From Pseudomonadota bacterium (GTDB lineage: Bacteria; Pseudomonadota; Alphaproteobacteria; Rhodospirillales; Magnetospirillaceae), in NCBI GenBank assembly GCA_021848545.1, contig JAJZUL010000034.1, positions 1-33,972 of the forward strand: 33,972 nucleotides of DNA. Reading direction: 5' to 3'. Under the pieces are notes generated by a model that was not told the DNA's origin, did not search any database, and worked only from the letters and a program-made list of their open reading frames with translations. This document shows, in pieces, positions 1-9,968 of this stretch (position 1 is the stretch's first letter; every line of letters begins with the position of its first letter). Made by a program: the position numbers and the translations under genes.

Positions 1-108
1 AGCTTCGCCCTCAACATCCTGCGCAAAAACGGCGTCACCAACGTCGCCCAGGCCCTTTGGGCCGGAGCCATCAACCTCGATCACATCCTGGCCTATGCCG
101 CTATCTGA
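1..108 (+). CDS. Transposase, C-terminal 35 residues (ISAs1-like), partial
   Basis: An open frame enters from the left edge and ends with TGA at 106-108. The visible peptide, beginning SFALNILRKNG and ending ILAYAAI, resembles the C-terminus of DDE transposases of the ISAs1 type. No catalytic residue lies in the visible part, so activity cannot be judged. The stop lies only 19 bases from the IS tip, which is typical of an IS whose single gene fills the element. Confidence 0.5.
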   Translation, partial: SFALNILRKNGVTNVAQALWAGAINLDHILAYAAI

Positions 109-127
109 TCAGCGTTGAACAGCCCTG
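1..127 (+). mobile_element. Right end of an insertion sequence (ISAs1-like), cut by the window edge
   Basis: The segment holds the last 35 codons of a transposase (1-108) followed by an outward terminal sequence ending ...CAGCCCTG at 127. Read inward, the tip is CAGGGCTGTTCAACGCTGAT (108-127), and a CAGGG tip fits ISAs1/H-repeat elements. The boundary is supported independently because the hamB reading frame stops looking like helicase exactly at 127/128. The other end and any target duplication lie outside the window. The family assignment is by recognition only. Confidence 0.6.
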
Positions 128-1465
128 ATCCAACGCACCCAAGATTTCCTCTGGAAATTCAATCCTTAACTGCGAGTCCTCAGATTTAGGAGGGGCGTCT
201 AGCAAAAATATATTACCAACGAAATATTTGAACATACGGCCGCCACGCCCGATGATGTTTTTATAAGTGAAATCATTTAGGTTGCTGCTGCCAAGCTTGC
301 TCTTCCATATAATTACGTTCTGTGCGAATGTATTTACACCTTCGATAATTGAAGAGGTGGAGATGATGCTGTCAAAGCCGTCTGCATACTCGAAAAGGCG
401 TATCTGAATCTGGCTGAGGCACCTATGCATGCTGCCGTTGTGGACGCCGATGGCCCGATCGACCAAATCGGCCAATACCCAGTCTGATTGGTAATTTTCT
501 CGCAGCCATTTGGAGAATGGGCTGGTGTGAATGCGATCTGTAACTGGAATCTCAGAAATCGCGAGCTTGGTTATCTTCGTGATTTCGGAGTAGGTGCCCG
601 CGTAGATTAGGGATTTTTGACTGCTTTGTGAAATCAGCTCAATAAGTTTCTGTCCTTTCTTTATCTCATCTCCGCCGATTTCCGTGTAGAAATTCTTGAT
701 GTCTAGGTAGACGGTGTTGAAATCAAGTAGCTCAATGAACTCCATGTCGCGTGTAAAAGCGTTATCATTGATCTTTTTTATGTTGGGGGCCAAGTAGTAC
801 CGCTGCCTCGCTCTTTTCGACAGTTTCAGAATTGCCTTGATGAGCGATGGAGCACGATGAGGGTCGTGCGTCTGGCTTGCCTTGTAGAATTCATCGACCA
901 CCAGTAGATCGATGGTCTCCAGCGCGGCGAGGTACCCGAACGCCCGCTCCTGCGGGAAGATGAGGATATTCTTTGGGCCGAGACGCGTGTCTGGCGCGGT
1001 AACGATAGTGTACTGATCGGAGAATTTCCTGAACAACCTTCGCCGCGTTTCGTCCATCAGCGCGATTGTCGGGACGATGATGACCACATTGTCCGGTTGC
1101 TTGGCAGCGATGAAGGCGTCGATGATGAAGCTCTTCCCGAAGCTGGTCGGGGCGCTCACCGCGATACTTTTTCCGTCCAGCAGTTTAGAGAGAACGCTCG
1201 ACTGTTCACGGTGCAAAGTCGCGAAGCGCCGGCCGATATCGACTTCGAACGCGTGGTGCACGAATTTCTGATCCCATGACGCGCTTGATAACTGCAAGTA
1301 GGGAAACAGTCCGGTCGCGCGGATCATCTGATTCACCACCTGTGGGTAGCTTGTCTTGGTTTGGTCGAGATCAGCAAGGAGGCGGATCAGTAGATTCCTA
1401 GCTGCAACCTCATTCTTCAGCGAAAGAAGGCGATTGATATCGTGGCAAGTATCAAAAATATCCAT
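101..1465 (-). pseudogene. hamB: HamB-like superfamily 2 helicase of a Hachiman system, 3' end cut off by an IS
   Basis: HamB is the helicase partner of the nuclease HamA in the Hachiman antiphage system. Visible are Walker A (APTSFGKS, about residues 105-112), motif II as DEFY (about 191-194), an SF2 motif V-like segment (STSSIIEGVN, about 369-378) and motif VI (IGRGGRM, about 405-411). Only about 35 residues follow motif VI, whereas HamB proteins usually carry several hundred more. The last eight codons (QGCSTLIR) and the stop lie inside the IS terminal sequence, so about 446 native residues remain. The ATG at 1463-1465 shares one base with the hamA stop (TGATG), which implies translational coupling; a GTG one codon earlier (1466-1468) is possible. 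Base composition is clearly lower in GC than the cob genes to the right, which suggests horizontal transfer. The truncated protein is probably non-functional, but that is inference. Confidence 0.8.
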
Positions 1466-2388
1466 CACCCATGGCCCTTGTAGAAGGCGACAGTCTTTAT
1501 AAAAATATCAACGATATCTTTTTTTATAGGCACCGGAAATAGAATAATGTGAAAATTTATATCGCTGTATTTATGGATTTCACCAGATTTTGTGATTTGC
1601 TTACGAAAGTAGGATTCGGCGCGTTCTTTATGAAAGGCAATTATCTCTTCTTTGTATGCGTCGGTGATATCCTTGGCCCCTGATGTGATCGAGCACTCGT
1701 GTAAAAGTAGAATTGGCACATGGATCTTGGGTTTCAGGCTGTCGATGGATTCTCTGTTGTCCAAGGCGGCTATGATTTTGGTGCGGAGCTCAGTAGCGAT
1801 TGGCAAGCTATCAAGATCGGATATACTTGTAATAATGGCGTTTTCTTTTTTGAGCTTGTCTGTCGATAATGAATTAATCACTGACGTTACGACCGCATCG
1901 AGACGGGCGTCGGCAATTGAATTGTAGAATTTGGCCTCACCGAACCACAGTGTGAAGTCGTCGTTATCGACGACAATGTGAACGCTATCCGCGCCCTTAG
2001 CATTGTCTTGGACATTTTGTTTGTAGAAAATTTTAGGAACGACAGGAAGCGCGCCGAAGTGATGTCGCATCAAGCCGTAGAGAAAGATTTCGGCGATCTC
2101 GCTACCCTGGCCAATCTCATCGTTATCCGTGAGCCTGAGGTTTTGGGCCGCGGCGACGAGACTGCTATGGCTCTGATTGACCAGTGCTAATCGCTCTCTC
2201 TCCGACAGCGCGGTCTCGGCGATGTTGTCCCACAGGTAGTTCTGAAATTTGGGGTACCGCCACTTCGCGTCTTCAAAGCCGTTGATCAGGCTAAGAACAC
2301 GCTTCTTGACCAAGGCGACCAGTTGTGAGTCTGAGGTGACGTCGGCAAGCGTATTGTCAATCAGAATTTCAAATGATAGGCCGGCCAT
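1465..2388 (-). CDS. hamA: HamA-like DUF1837 nuclease of a Hachiman system
   Basis: This 307-residue protein matches HamA (DUF1837), the effector nuclease of Hachiman, which is held inactive by HamB and released on DNA damage or phage infection. Supporting features are a conserved acidic helix (GSEIAEIFLYGL, about 95-106), a KGADSVH segment with D134, and GEAKFY at about 150-155. Together D134, E151 and K153 form a PD-(D/E)xK-type site. The N-terminal 90 residues are less conserved. The gene precedes hamB and overlaps it by one base. Its AT-richer composition matches hamB and not the flanking core genes. The start at 2388 has only a weak upstream purine stretch. The frame is intact, so an active nuclease without a complete helicase partner could be harmful; expression may be silenced, but nothing in the sequence shows this. 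Confidence 0.82.
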   Translation of the reverse strand: MAGLSFEILIDNTLADVTSDSQLVALVKKRVLSLINGFEDAKWRYPKFQNYLWDNIAETALSERERLALVNQSHSSLVAAAQNLRLTDNDEIGQGSEIAEIFLYGLMRHHFGALPVVPKIFYKQNVQDNAKGADSVHIVVDNDDFTLWFGEAKFYNSIADARLDAVVTSVINSLSTDKLKKENAIITSISDLDSLPIATELRTKIIAALDNRESIDSLKPKIHVPILLLHECSITSGAKDITDAYKEEIIAFHKERAESYFRKQITKSGEIHKYSDINFHIILFPVPIKKDIVDIFIKTVAFYKGHG

Positions 2389-2765
2389 AAATGAGGATTC
2401 CCAGAACCAACGTGCATTTATTTAATGTACAGCTTGAGAGTGTGCGTGCCTAGATGGCGACTGCCTGCGCTTGGCACGCGATAGTAGCGCGTTGAGCGGC
2501 GGCCTTCCAGAAGGAAGTCGACATCCATTCGCGCGAGCGAGTGATTTATTGGCTATTTTTTACAACGGCAACTTTTAGGAAGTGGCGATAATGCTCTCAA
2601 AGCCCACCGTGGCTGCAAAATGGCATCCCGTTCCTGACGCCGATACTGTCGCCAGCGGGCGAGAGGGCGGCGGTATCCGGCCTCCAACCTGATAGATACC
2701 GAAACCAACGGGGTTCGGGGCCAAGCCCCGAGCGGGCGCGGGCGGCAGCCCGCTTTTCCTTCCCC
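2389..2765. other. Intergenic stretch between hamA and cobN
   Basis: These 377 bases hold no convincing gene. The part next to hamA (2389-2600) is AT-richer and must carry the hamA promoter, but I could not settle on -35/-10 boxes. From about 2640 the sequence becomes GC-rich again, which probably marks the right boundary of the transferred Hachiman segment. Two hairpins lie at 2715-2757. Confidence 0.6.
2715..2757 (+). terminator. Tandem hairpins with T-run beside the cobN 3' end
   Basis: The first hairpin is TCGGGGC/GCCCCGA (2715-2721 with 2725-2731, 3-base loop). The second is AGCGGGC/GCCCGCT (2731-2737 with 2748-2754, 10-base loop) and runs straight into TTTT at 2754-2757 on the plus strand. 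In the cobN direction the same stems lack a good U tract, so for cobN this would be an imperfect terminator. It may stop transcription arriving from the left. Confidence 0.4.
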
Positions 2766-5700
2766 TTACAGCAGCCCGCCGACGCTATTGCTGCGCGGCT
2801 GCCACAGGCCGCGATCGATGGCCTCTTTCAATCGGGCGCGGATTTCGGCCAGGGCCTTGGGGTTGTTTTCCGCCAAAAAGTCGCGCACCGCCTCGTCGCC
2901 GAGATAGGCCTGGGCGACCAGATCGAACTGGTGGTCCTTGACCGCGCCGGCGGTGGCGGCGAAGGCGAACAGGTAATCGACAGTGGCGGCCATTTCGAAG
3001 GCGCCTTTGTAGCCGTGGCGCATGATTCCTTCGATCCATTTGGGATTGACGACGCGGGCGCGGACGACGCGGGCGATTTCCTCTTCCAGGCTGCGAATGC
3101 GCGGGGATTCGGGGCGGGAATGGTCCGTGTGCCAGACTTGGGGTTTGGTGCCTGACGCCATGTGGACGGCGGCGGCGAGTCCGCCTTCGAACTGGTAGTA
3201 ATCGTCGGAATCGAGCAGATCGTGCTCGCGATTGTCCTGGTTGTGGATGATGGCTTCGATTCCGGCCAGACGGGTGCGGAAGCTGTCATGGGCGGCCTCG
3301 CCCTCGGCGCCGCCGCCATAGGCCCAGCCGCCCCAGGCGAGATAGGCCTGGCCGAGATCGTCGCCGGTCGCCCAGCCGCCTTCGTCGATCAGGGCCTGAA
3401 GACCGGCGCCGTAGGCGCCCGGTTTGGAGCCGAACACGCGGGCGGCGGCGCGTTTTTCCCCCATGGTTGGGCTATCGGCGCGCACTTGGTCGGCCAGGGG
3501 GTTGATGTCGGCGGGCTCATCCAGGGCGGCGACGGCGCGGGCGGCCGAATCGAACAGATCGATCAGGGACGGGAAGGCGTCGCGGAAAAAGCCCGATACT
3601 CGCAGCGTGACGTCGATGCGGGGGCGGTCGAGCAGGCTGGCCGGCAGGATTTCGAAGCCGGAAACCCGTCCCGATCCGTGATCCCAGGTCGGCCGTACCC
3701 CCATCAGGGCCAGACCCTGGGCGATATCGTCGCCGCCGGTGCGCATGGCGCTGGTGCCCCAGGCGCTTAAGGCCACGGCGCGCGGCCAGACGCCGTGATC
3801 CTGAAGATGGCGTTCCAGCAGCAGGGTGGCCGATTTCCAGCCCAGCGCCCAGGCGGCCTGGGTCGGCACGGCGCGGGTATCGACGGAGAAGAAATTGCGG
3901 CCGGTGGGCAGGACGTCGGGCCGGCCACGGGTCGGCGCGCCGCTGGGGCCGGGGGCGACGAAGCGGCCGTCCAGGCCGGCGAGCAGGCCGGCCAGTTCCG
4001 CCGCGCCGCATCCATCGATTGCGGGGCCGAGGCGAGTGGCGATTTCGGCCAGCACCGGGGCGGCGCGGGTCCAGGCGGGATCGGCGGCGATGGCGCCGTC
4101 GATCAGGGCGGCGGCCAGTACTTCCAGCCGTTCGACGGTATCGCCCCGGCTGCGCCAGGGTTCAGGGCTGAGCTTGACCAGGATATCCGGGCGCGGGCCG
4201 GTCCAGGGCTCGGCGGCGGCGCCATCCAGGGGGTCGAACTCAAGGCCGAGATCGGCGGCCAGGGCGCGGGGCAGCGAGGCATCGGCTTCGCCGGGTCCGC
4301 GCGGCAGGCGGGCCAGGGCCGCCAGCAGATCGGTGCGCTGGCGGCCGGTGGGGGAGCGGCCGAAAATGTGCAGCCCGTCGCGGATCTGCAATTCCTTCAG
4401 ATCGCAGAGATGGGTATCGAGCTTGGTCAAGGCGGCGTCGGATTCGTCGCCGGCGGCCAGCCCCAGATCGGCGTTCAGCCCGGCGGCGGCGGCGAGAGTC
4501 CAGATTTCCCGGCGCAGAATGGGCAGGCGGCGGGGATCGAGCCCGGCCGCTTCGTAATATTCATCCACCACCCGTTCCAGATCGCGCAGGGGGCCATAGG
4601 TGCCGGCGCGGGTCAAAGGCGGGGTCAGATGGTCGATGATGACGGCCCCGGCGCGGCGCTTGGCCTGGGTGCCTTCGCCGGGATCGTTGACGATGAAGGG
4701 ATAAAGGTGGGGCAGCGGCCCCAGGCACAGTTCCGGGTAACAGTCGGCCGACAGGGCCAGGGCCTTGCCCGGCAGCCATTCCAGATTGCCGTGCTTGCCC
4801 ATATGGATGATGGCGTCGGCACGGAAGGCGTGGCGCAGCCAGGCGTGAAAGGCCAGGTAATTGTGGGGCGGCACCAAAGCGGGGTCGTGGGCGGCCTCGT
4901 TGGGATCGATGTTGTAGCCCCGCGCCGGCTGGATCGCCACCACCACCCGGCCGAAGCGGAGGGCGGGGATCAGGAACGATCCGCAATCGACCTCGCCGGG
5001 CCGGTAAAAGGGATCGAATTCGGGCCGCCCCCAGCGCTCGCGCACCGCGTCCTGGGCCGCCTGGGGCAGGCTGGCCAGAAACATCTGGTATTCGGACAGG
5101 GGCAGGCTTTCACGCACCAGACGCCCGCCCAGATTTCGCCAATCGTTGGTCGGCCCTTCCTGCAACAGACGGATCAGATCGTTGCCGTCTTTGGGCGCGC
5201 CGGCCACGTCGTAGCCCGCCGCCGCCATGGCCTCCAGCGCGTTGACGCAAGCGGCCGGGGTGTCGAGGCCGACGCCGTTGGCCAGCCTGCCGTCGCGGTT
5301 GGGGTAATTGGCCAGCACCATGGCGATGCGGCGCTCGGGGGCGGGTTTGCGCCGCAGCCCGGCCCAATTGACGGCGAGATCGGCGACGAAAGCGACGCGG
5401 TCGGCCACGGGCGCGTGGCGGGCGATGTCGCATTGGGTCGCTTCGTCGCGGGTGGCGGCCTTGAACGAAATCGCCCGCGTGATCAGGCGCCCGTCCACTT
5501 CCGGCAGGGCCACCGCCATGGCGATGTCGCGGGGCGACAGGCCGCGTGTGCCGGCGCGCCAGGAATCCTCGCCGCCGCCGGCCAGGATCACCTGCAGCAC
5601 CGGGCAATCGGCGGCGGTGAAGGGCGCGGCCTCGGGACGGTCGAAACCGGCGACGGCGAAGCCGGTGGCGTTGAGGATGACGTCGGGGGGGGCGGCGGCG

Positions 5701-6437
5701 AAGGCGCGTTCGATGGCCGCCGCCGACAGCGGGTCCTTCAGACTATGGACGAACAGGCCATAGGCATTGCAGCCCCGTTCGGTCAGGGCCGCCAGCAGGG
5801 CATCGATGGGGGCGGTGTCGCCGGCCAGGGCCAGGGCGCGGTAGAACACCACCGCCATGGTCGGTCGGGTGGAATCGGACGTCGCCGGGGCGGGGTAGGG
5901 ACCGGCCGGCGGCAGCGGCGCCGGATTGTCGTCGGAATCCGCCATGGCGAAACCGGCCAGACGGCCGGCGACGGCCAGGGCGCGGGCGGCGTTGTCCACG
6001 CCGCCGAAGGTCAGGCAGCGCCACAGGCGCTCCGATTCCTCGGCCGGGGCGGTGCTGGCCTGGGCAAGATCGGCGTCGGGCCGGTCGTCGCCGGGCAGCA
6101 GGACCAGGGGAATGGCGTGGCGCCGGCACAGATTTTCCAGTTGCTCGACGCCATAGGACCAATAGGCCCGCCCGCCCAGCAGGCGGACCACCACCAGTTT
6201 GGCGGCGCCGATCATCCGTTCCAGATACAGATCCACCGACAGGGGGTGGGACAGGCGCAGCAGATTGGCCAGACGCAGGGAAAAAGGCGGGGATTCAAGG
6301 CACCGGTAGGCGCCGGCCAGACAGGCCAGCTCGCTGTCGGCCGAGGACAGGATCAGGACGTCGCCGGGAGTCTGGCCCAGATCGACGGCGCCCTCGCCCT
6401 CATCGACGCGACCGGGAGCGGCGACCAGGAGGTGCAT
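2766..6437 (-). CDS. cobN: Cobaltochelatase large subunit CobN
   Basis: CobN is the large subunit of the ATP-dependent cobalt chelatase (with CobS and CobT) that inserts cobalt into hydrogenobyrinic acid a,c-diamide in aerobic-type cobalamin synthesis. The 1223-residue product is slightly shorter than typical CobN but carries the CobN/magnesium-chelatase fold along its length, including the conserved HMGKHGNLEWLPGK segment, the region around FIVNDPGEGTQAKRR, and the C-terminal part around DNREHDLLDSDDYYQFEGG. The start ATG lies 6 bases after the cobW stop, with no strong ribosome site, so translation is probably coupled. It is the last gene of the minus-strand run from 9297. CobS and CobT are not in the window. 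Confidence 0.96.
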   Translation of the reverse strand: MHLLVAAPGRVDEGEGAVDLGQTPGDVLILSSADSELACLAGAYRCLESPPFSLRLANLLRLSHPLSVDLYLERMIGAAKLVVVRLLGGRAYWSYGVEQLENLCRRHAIPLVLLPGDDRPDADLAQASTAPAEESERLWRCLTFGGVDNAARALAVAGRLAGFAMADSDDNPAPLPPAGPYPAPATSDSTRPTMAVVFYRALALAGDTAPIDALLAALTERGCNAYGLFVHSLKDPLSAAAIERAFAAAPPDVILNATGFAVAGFDRPEAAPFTAADCPVLQVILAGGGEDSWRAGTRGLSPRDIAMAVALPEVDGRLITRAISFKAATRDEATQCDIARHAPVADRVAFVADLAVNWAGLRRKPAPERRIAMVLANYPNRDGRLANGVGLDTPAACVNALEAMAAAGYDVAGAPKDGNDLIRLLQEGPTNDWRNLGGRLVRESLPLSEYQMFLASLPQAAQDAVRERWGRPEFDPFYRPGEVDCGSFLIPALRFGRVVVAIQPARGYNIDPNEAAHDPALVPPHNYLAFHAWLRHAFRADAIIHMGKHGNLEWLPGKALALSADCYPELCLGPLPHLYPFIVNDPGEGTQAKRRAGAVIIDHLTPPLTRAGTYGPLRDLERVVDEYYEAAGLDPRRLPILRREIWTLAAAAGLNADLGLAAGDESDAALTKLDTHLCDLKELQIRDGLHIFGRSPTGRQRTDLLAALARLPRGPGEADASLPRALAADLGLEFDPLDGAAAEPWTGPRPDILVKLSPEPWRSRGDTVERLEVLAAALIDGAIAADPAWTRAAPVLAEIATRLGPAIDGCGAAELAGLLAGLDGRFVAPGPSGAPTRGRPDVLPTGRNFFSVDTRAVPTQAAWALGWKSATLLLERHLQDHGVWPRAVALSAWGTSAMRTGGDDIAQGLALMGVRPTWDHGSGRVSGFEILPASLLDRPRIDVTLRVSGFFRDAFPSLIDLFDSAARAVAALDEPADINPLADQVRADSPTMGEKRAAARVFGSKPGAYGAGLQALIDEGGWATGDDLGQAYLAWGGWAYGGGAEGEAAHDSFRTRLAGIEAIIHNQDNREHDLLDSDDYYQFEGGLAAAVHMASGTKPQVWHTDHSRPESPRIRSLEEEIARVVRARVVNPKWIEGIMRHGYKGAFEMAATVDYLFAFAATAGAVKDHQFDLVAQAYLGDEAVRDFLAENNPKALAEIRARLKEAIDRGLWQPRSNSVGGLL

Positions 6438-6443
6438 GGCGCG

Positions 6444-7456
<1,013 letters not shown>

Positions 7457-7460
<4 letters not shown>

Positions 7461-7996
7461 GGAATCTCCGGGGCCTTCAGCATAAGGGGCAGGCCGGCAG
7501 CCACGAATACCACCCGGCGGCAGGCTTGCGCCACCTCTTGGTTCACCCGTCCCTGATGGTCGCGAAAGGCCCGTCCCAAAGCGGTTTCGGGCACCAGCCC
7601 CATACCGACCTCGTTGGAGACCAGCACCACCGGACCGGGCGGGTCGGCCAGCAGGCGGCACAGGCCGGCGGTGGCCGCCTCGACGTCGCGCCCGGCTTCC
7701 ATCAGGTTCGAAATCCACAGGGTCAGGCAATCGACCAGCGCCGGCCGGTCGGGGGTCAGGTGGCGGGAAAGCGCGCCGGTCAGATCCAGCGGTTCCTCCA
7801 ATGTCGTCCAATCGGCGCCGCGCCGGGCGCGGTGGCGGGCGATGCGGTCGCCCATCTCCCCGTCCCGCGCCTGGGCGGTGGCCAGGTACAGGGCCGGGGC
7901 GCCGGCCAGCAAGGATTCGGCATAGGCGCTCTTGCCCGAGCGGGCGCCGCCCAGAATCAGGGTGGCGCCATTGGAAACGGTCGGGCGCGCGGGCAA
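7457..7996 (-). CDS. cobU: Adenosylcobinamide kinase / adenosylcobinamide-phosphate guanylyltransferase
   Basis: CobU (CobP) phosphorylates adenosylcobinamide and then transfers GMP to give adenosyl-GDP-cobinamide in nucleotide-loop assembly. The 179-residue length is standard. Visible are the P-loop GGARSGKS (about 16-23), the IARHRARRGADW segment carrying the histidine that is guanylylated in the family, LVDCLTLWISN, and the conserved VSNEVGMGLVPE. It starts seven bases after the thyX stop and overlaps cobW by four, so it sits inside an operon. No cobalamin riboswitch was seen upstream of this run. Confidence 0.95.
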
Positions 7997-8003
7997 GGAA
8001 GGG

Positions 8004-8945
8004 TCAGGCCCCGTCGGGCAGGTTCAGGCCGGCGGCGAATTCCCGCGCCTCGCGCTTGCTCAGGCCATAGCGATCGGCGTCGGCCAGGGTGGCGCGGCCG
8101 GCCAACATATCCTTGAGCAACGCCATTTCCATGCGCGAGAACGAGCGCGACTCGCTCTGGTAATCGCGGAACGCCTCAAAGGTCAGGGGGACCCAGGCGG
8201 CCATGATCTCCAGGATCTTTTCGGCATAGACGCGGATTTCCCACTGGGCGTGGGGATCGGCGCGCAGCCGCAGGAAATGCATCAGATTGTGCAGGTTGGT
8301 CTGCCAATACATCTGGGTATAGGTGGACAGCGGCAGGCCGAGGCGGGCCAGTTCGCGGGCGATGCCCACCCCATCCTCGTCGATGGGCCGCCCGTCGGCG
8401 TCGGCGTTGAGCAATTGGTGATAGGTGGCGAAGGCCCGGTCGGCGTCTTCGGTCATCCGGGCGCGGATGGCGTCGGCCTGTTCCGGGGCCAGGGTCTCGC
8501 CGCGGCCCTGCTTGTTGTCGCGCGATTGCACCGCCAGATGCTCGGCCTCGGGCAGATAGAATTCGTCGGGCAGCACCGAATAGCGCGCCGAATATTCGTT
8601 GAGCGAGGCGGTGCGGTGGCGCACCCATTGGCGCATGACGAAGATGGGCAGCTTGACGTGCAGCTTGATGACGCAGCCCTCGAACGGGCTGGTGTGGTGG
8701 TGGCGCATCAGATAGCGCAGCAGGGCGCGGTCGTCGCTGACCCCCTTGGTGCCCTTGCCGTAGCTCATCCGCGCCATCTGGGTGATGGACAGGTCGTTGC
8801 CCATGTAATCCTTGACCGCGACGAAGCCGTGATCGAGGACCCGGTGATAGACGTCCACATGCTCCTCCATGCCGGGCGCGGCGGGGCGCAGGCTGGGGGT
8901 GAGTTCGCGGTCGGGACGGGGCAGGTCGGATGGGGTGTCGCTCAT
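8004..8945 (-). CDS. thyX: Flavin-dependent thymidylate synthase ThyX
   Basis: ThyX methylates dUMP to dTMP using methylenetetrahydrofolate and FAD/NADPH. The signature RHRTASLNEYSARYS (RHRxxSxNxxSxRY class) is intact in the middle of the 313-residue protein, and the HHHTSPFEGCVIKLHVKLPIFVMRQWVRH region that binds FAD and substrate precedes it. The C-terminal helix with an SESRSFSRMEMALLKDM-like segment is usual for alphaproteobacterial members. It lies 13 bases after the preceding small gene and 7 before cobU. No thyA is visible here, so it may be the sole thymidylate synthase. Confidence 0.97.
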   Translation of the reverse strand: MSDTPSDLPRPDRELTPSLRPAAPGMEEHVDVYHRVLDHGFVAVKDYMGNDLSITQMARMSYGKGTKGVSDDRALLRYLMRHHHTSPFEGCVIKLHVKLPIFVMRQWVRHRTASLNEYSARYSVLPDEFYLPEAEHLAVQSRDNKQGRGETLAPEQADAIRARMTEDADRAFATYHQLLNADADGRPIDEDGVGIARELARLGLPLSTYTQMYWQTNLHNLMHFLRLRADPHAQWEIRVYAEKILEIMAAWVPLTFEAFRDYQSESRSFSRMEMALLKDMLAGRATLADADRYGLSKREAREFAAGLNLPDGA

Positions 8946-8958
8946 GCGGGGCTGATCG

Positions 8959-9297
8959 TCACTGGCTCAGTTTACGGATGTTGCGGACGAAAATGCTGAG
9001 CAGGCCGCGGATGAAGGGGTCGGCCTTTTGCAATTTCTCGCGGAAGGCTTCGCGGCCGATGATCACCACCGAGACGTCGGACCCGGCCCGCGCCGTGGCC
9101 ATGCGCGGCTGGTCGTCCACCAGAGCCATCTCGCCGAAAATCTCGCCCTTGTTCAAACGGGCCAGCACCGCTTCGTTCTTGACGATTTCGACCGTGCCCT
9201 CCTGGATCAGATAGGCGCGGTCGCCGCGGTCGCCTTCGGAAAAAATCTTCTGGCCCGCGTAAAAGACTTTGCGTTCAAGGACTTTGGCGTTGCTCAT
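8959..9297 (-). CDS. Stand-alone cyclic nucleotide-binding domain protein
   Basis: The 112-residue product is almost entirely one cNMP-binding domain of the Crp/PKA type. It has YAGQKIFSEGDRGDRAYLIQEGTVEIVK, then LARLNKGEIFGEMALVDDQPRMATARA, which corresponds to the phosphate-binding cassette (GEMALVDDQPRMATA), and a C-terminal helix. There is no DNA-binding, kinase or membrane domain, so its output must be through a partner. I chose the ATG at 9297 because a G-rich ribosome site (GGGGGG) lies 5-6 bases upstream and homology begins there, although the frame stays open to 9420. It is first in the run that continues with thyX and the cob genes. Confidence 0.85.
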   Translation of the reverse strand: MSNAKVLERKVFYAGQKIFSEGDRGDRAYLIQEGTVEIVKNEAVLARLNKGEIFGEMALVDDQPRMATARAGSDVSVVIIGREAFREKLQKADPFIRGLLSIFVRNIRKLSQ

Positions 9298-9475
9298 CTC
9301 GACCCCCCTGCGCGGCGGCGCACAGTTTAGCATACAGCATCGGGCCGTCATCCCCTGATGTCGCGGGCTAATCATCGACAGCGGCGCGAAGGGTCGGCTA
9401 AACTGAACGAAGCAGTTCACTTTATGTTTTCCTGGGGCGGGTCATGTTTTCTTTCCTCTGTCCGGGCGCCCTGCC

Positions 9476-9952
9476 ATGACGGCCGATGAGCGCGAGCACG
9501 CGTTGACCCGGTTGCGGGCGATGATGGCCCATACCGTCGCCAATGGCTGCACCCCCAACGAAGAGCTTGCGGCCGCCCGCCAGATCGGGCGCCTGATCGT
9601 CCAGATCGACGGCGCCGACCTGCCGCCCGATACGCCCTATAGTCTGGGTGACGAGCGGCAAAGTCCCGATTACCAGATTCAGTTGGAGAAAAGCACCCTG
9701 GAGGGGCTGTTCAAATCGGCCGTCCAGGAATTGTCTCTCGGCCATATCAATACGCTGTCGCCGCCGCGCCAGCTGCCGCCCGGCCAAAAGGTCGAGTGGG
9801 TGGGCGTCGCCGACATGCTTCAGGGCCATCTGAGCATGGCGCTGGGAATTTCCGGCTCGCGCCTGGGCCGCGAGCTTTTGGCTGTGGCGATCGAGGAACT
9901 GATCCAGGACGGCATGTTGCCCGATCGCCTGGCGGTGCCGGTGGGGCCGTAA
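9476..9952 (+). CDS. Hypothetical protein, 158 residues
   Basis: I do not recognise a characterised family. The N-terminus (about 5-45) has an amphipathic RLRAMMAHTVANGCTPNEELAAARQIGRLI pattern that loosely resembles the DUF2786 helical repeat. The middle is charged and the C-terminal 40 residues are helical (LLAVAIEELIQDGMLPDRLA). No signal peptide or membrane segment is present. It is divergent from the cNMP-binding gene across 178 bases and ends 16 bases before the TerC-family gene, so the two may be co-transcribed. Codon use and GC agree with core genes. Confidence 0.75.
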   Translation: MTADEREHALTRLRAMMAHTVANGCTPNEELAAARQIGRLIVQIDGADLPPDTPYSLGDERQSPDYQIQLEKSTLEGLFKSAVQELSLGHINTLSPPRQLPPGQKVEWVGVADMLQGHLSMALGISGSRLGRELLAVAIEELIQDGMLPDRLAVPVGP

Positions 9953-9968
9953 CGGATCGGGGGGGTGG

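Noticed and set aside
2389-2765. A cobalamin riboswitch or extra cob gene near cobN
   Set aside because: The stretch is downstream of cobN, and no B12-box-like sequence was found upstream of the thyX-cob run either.
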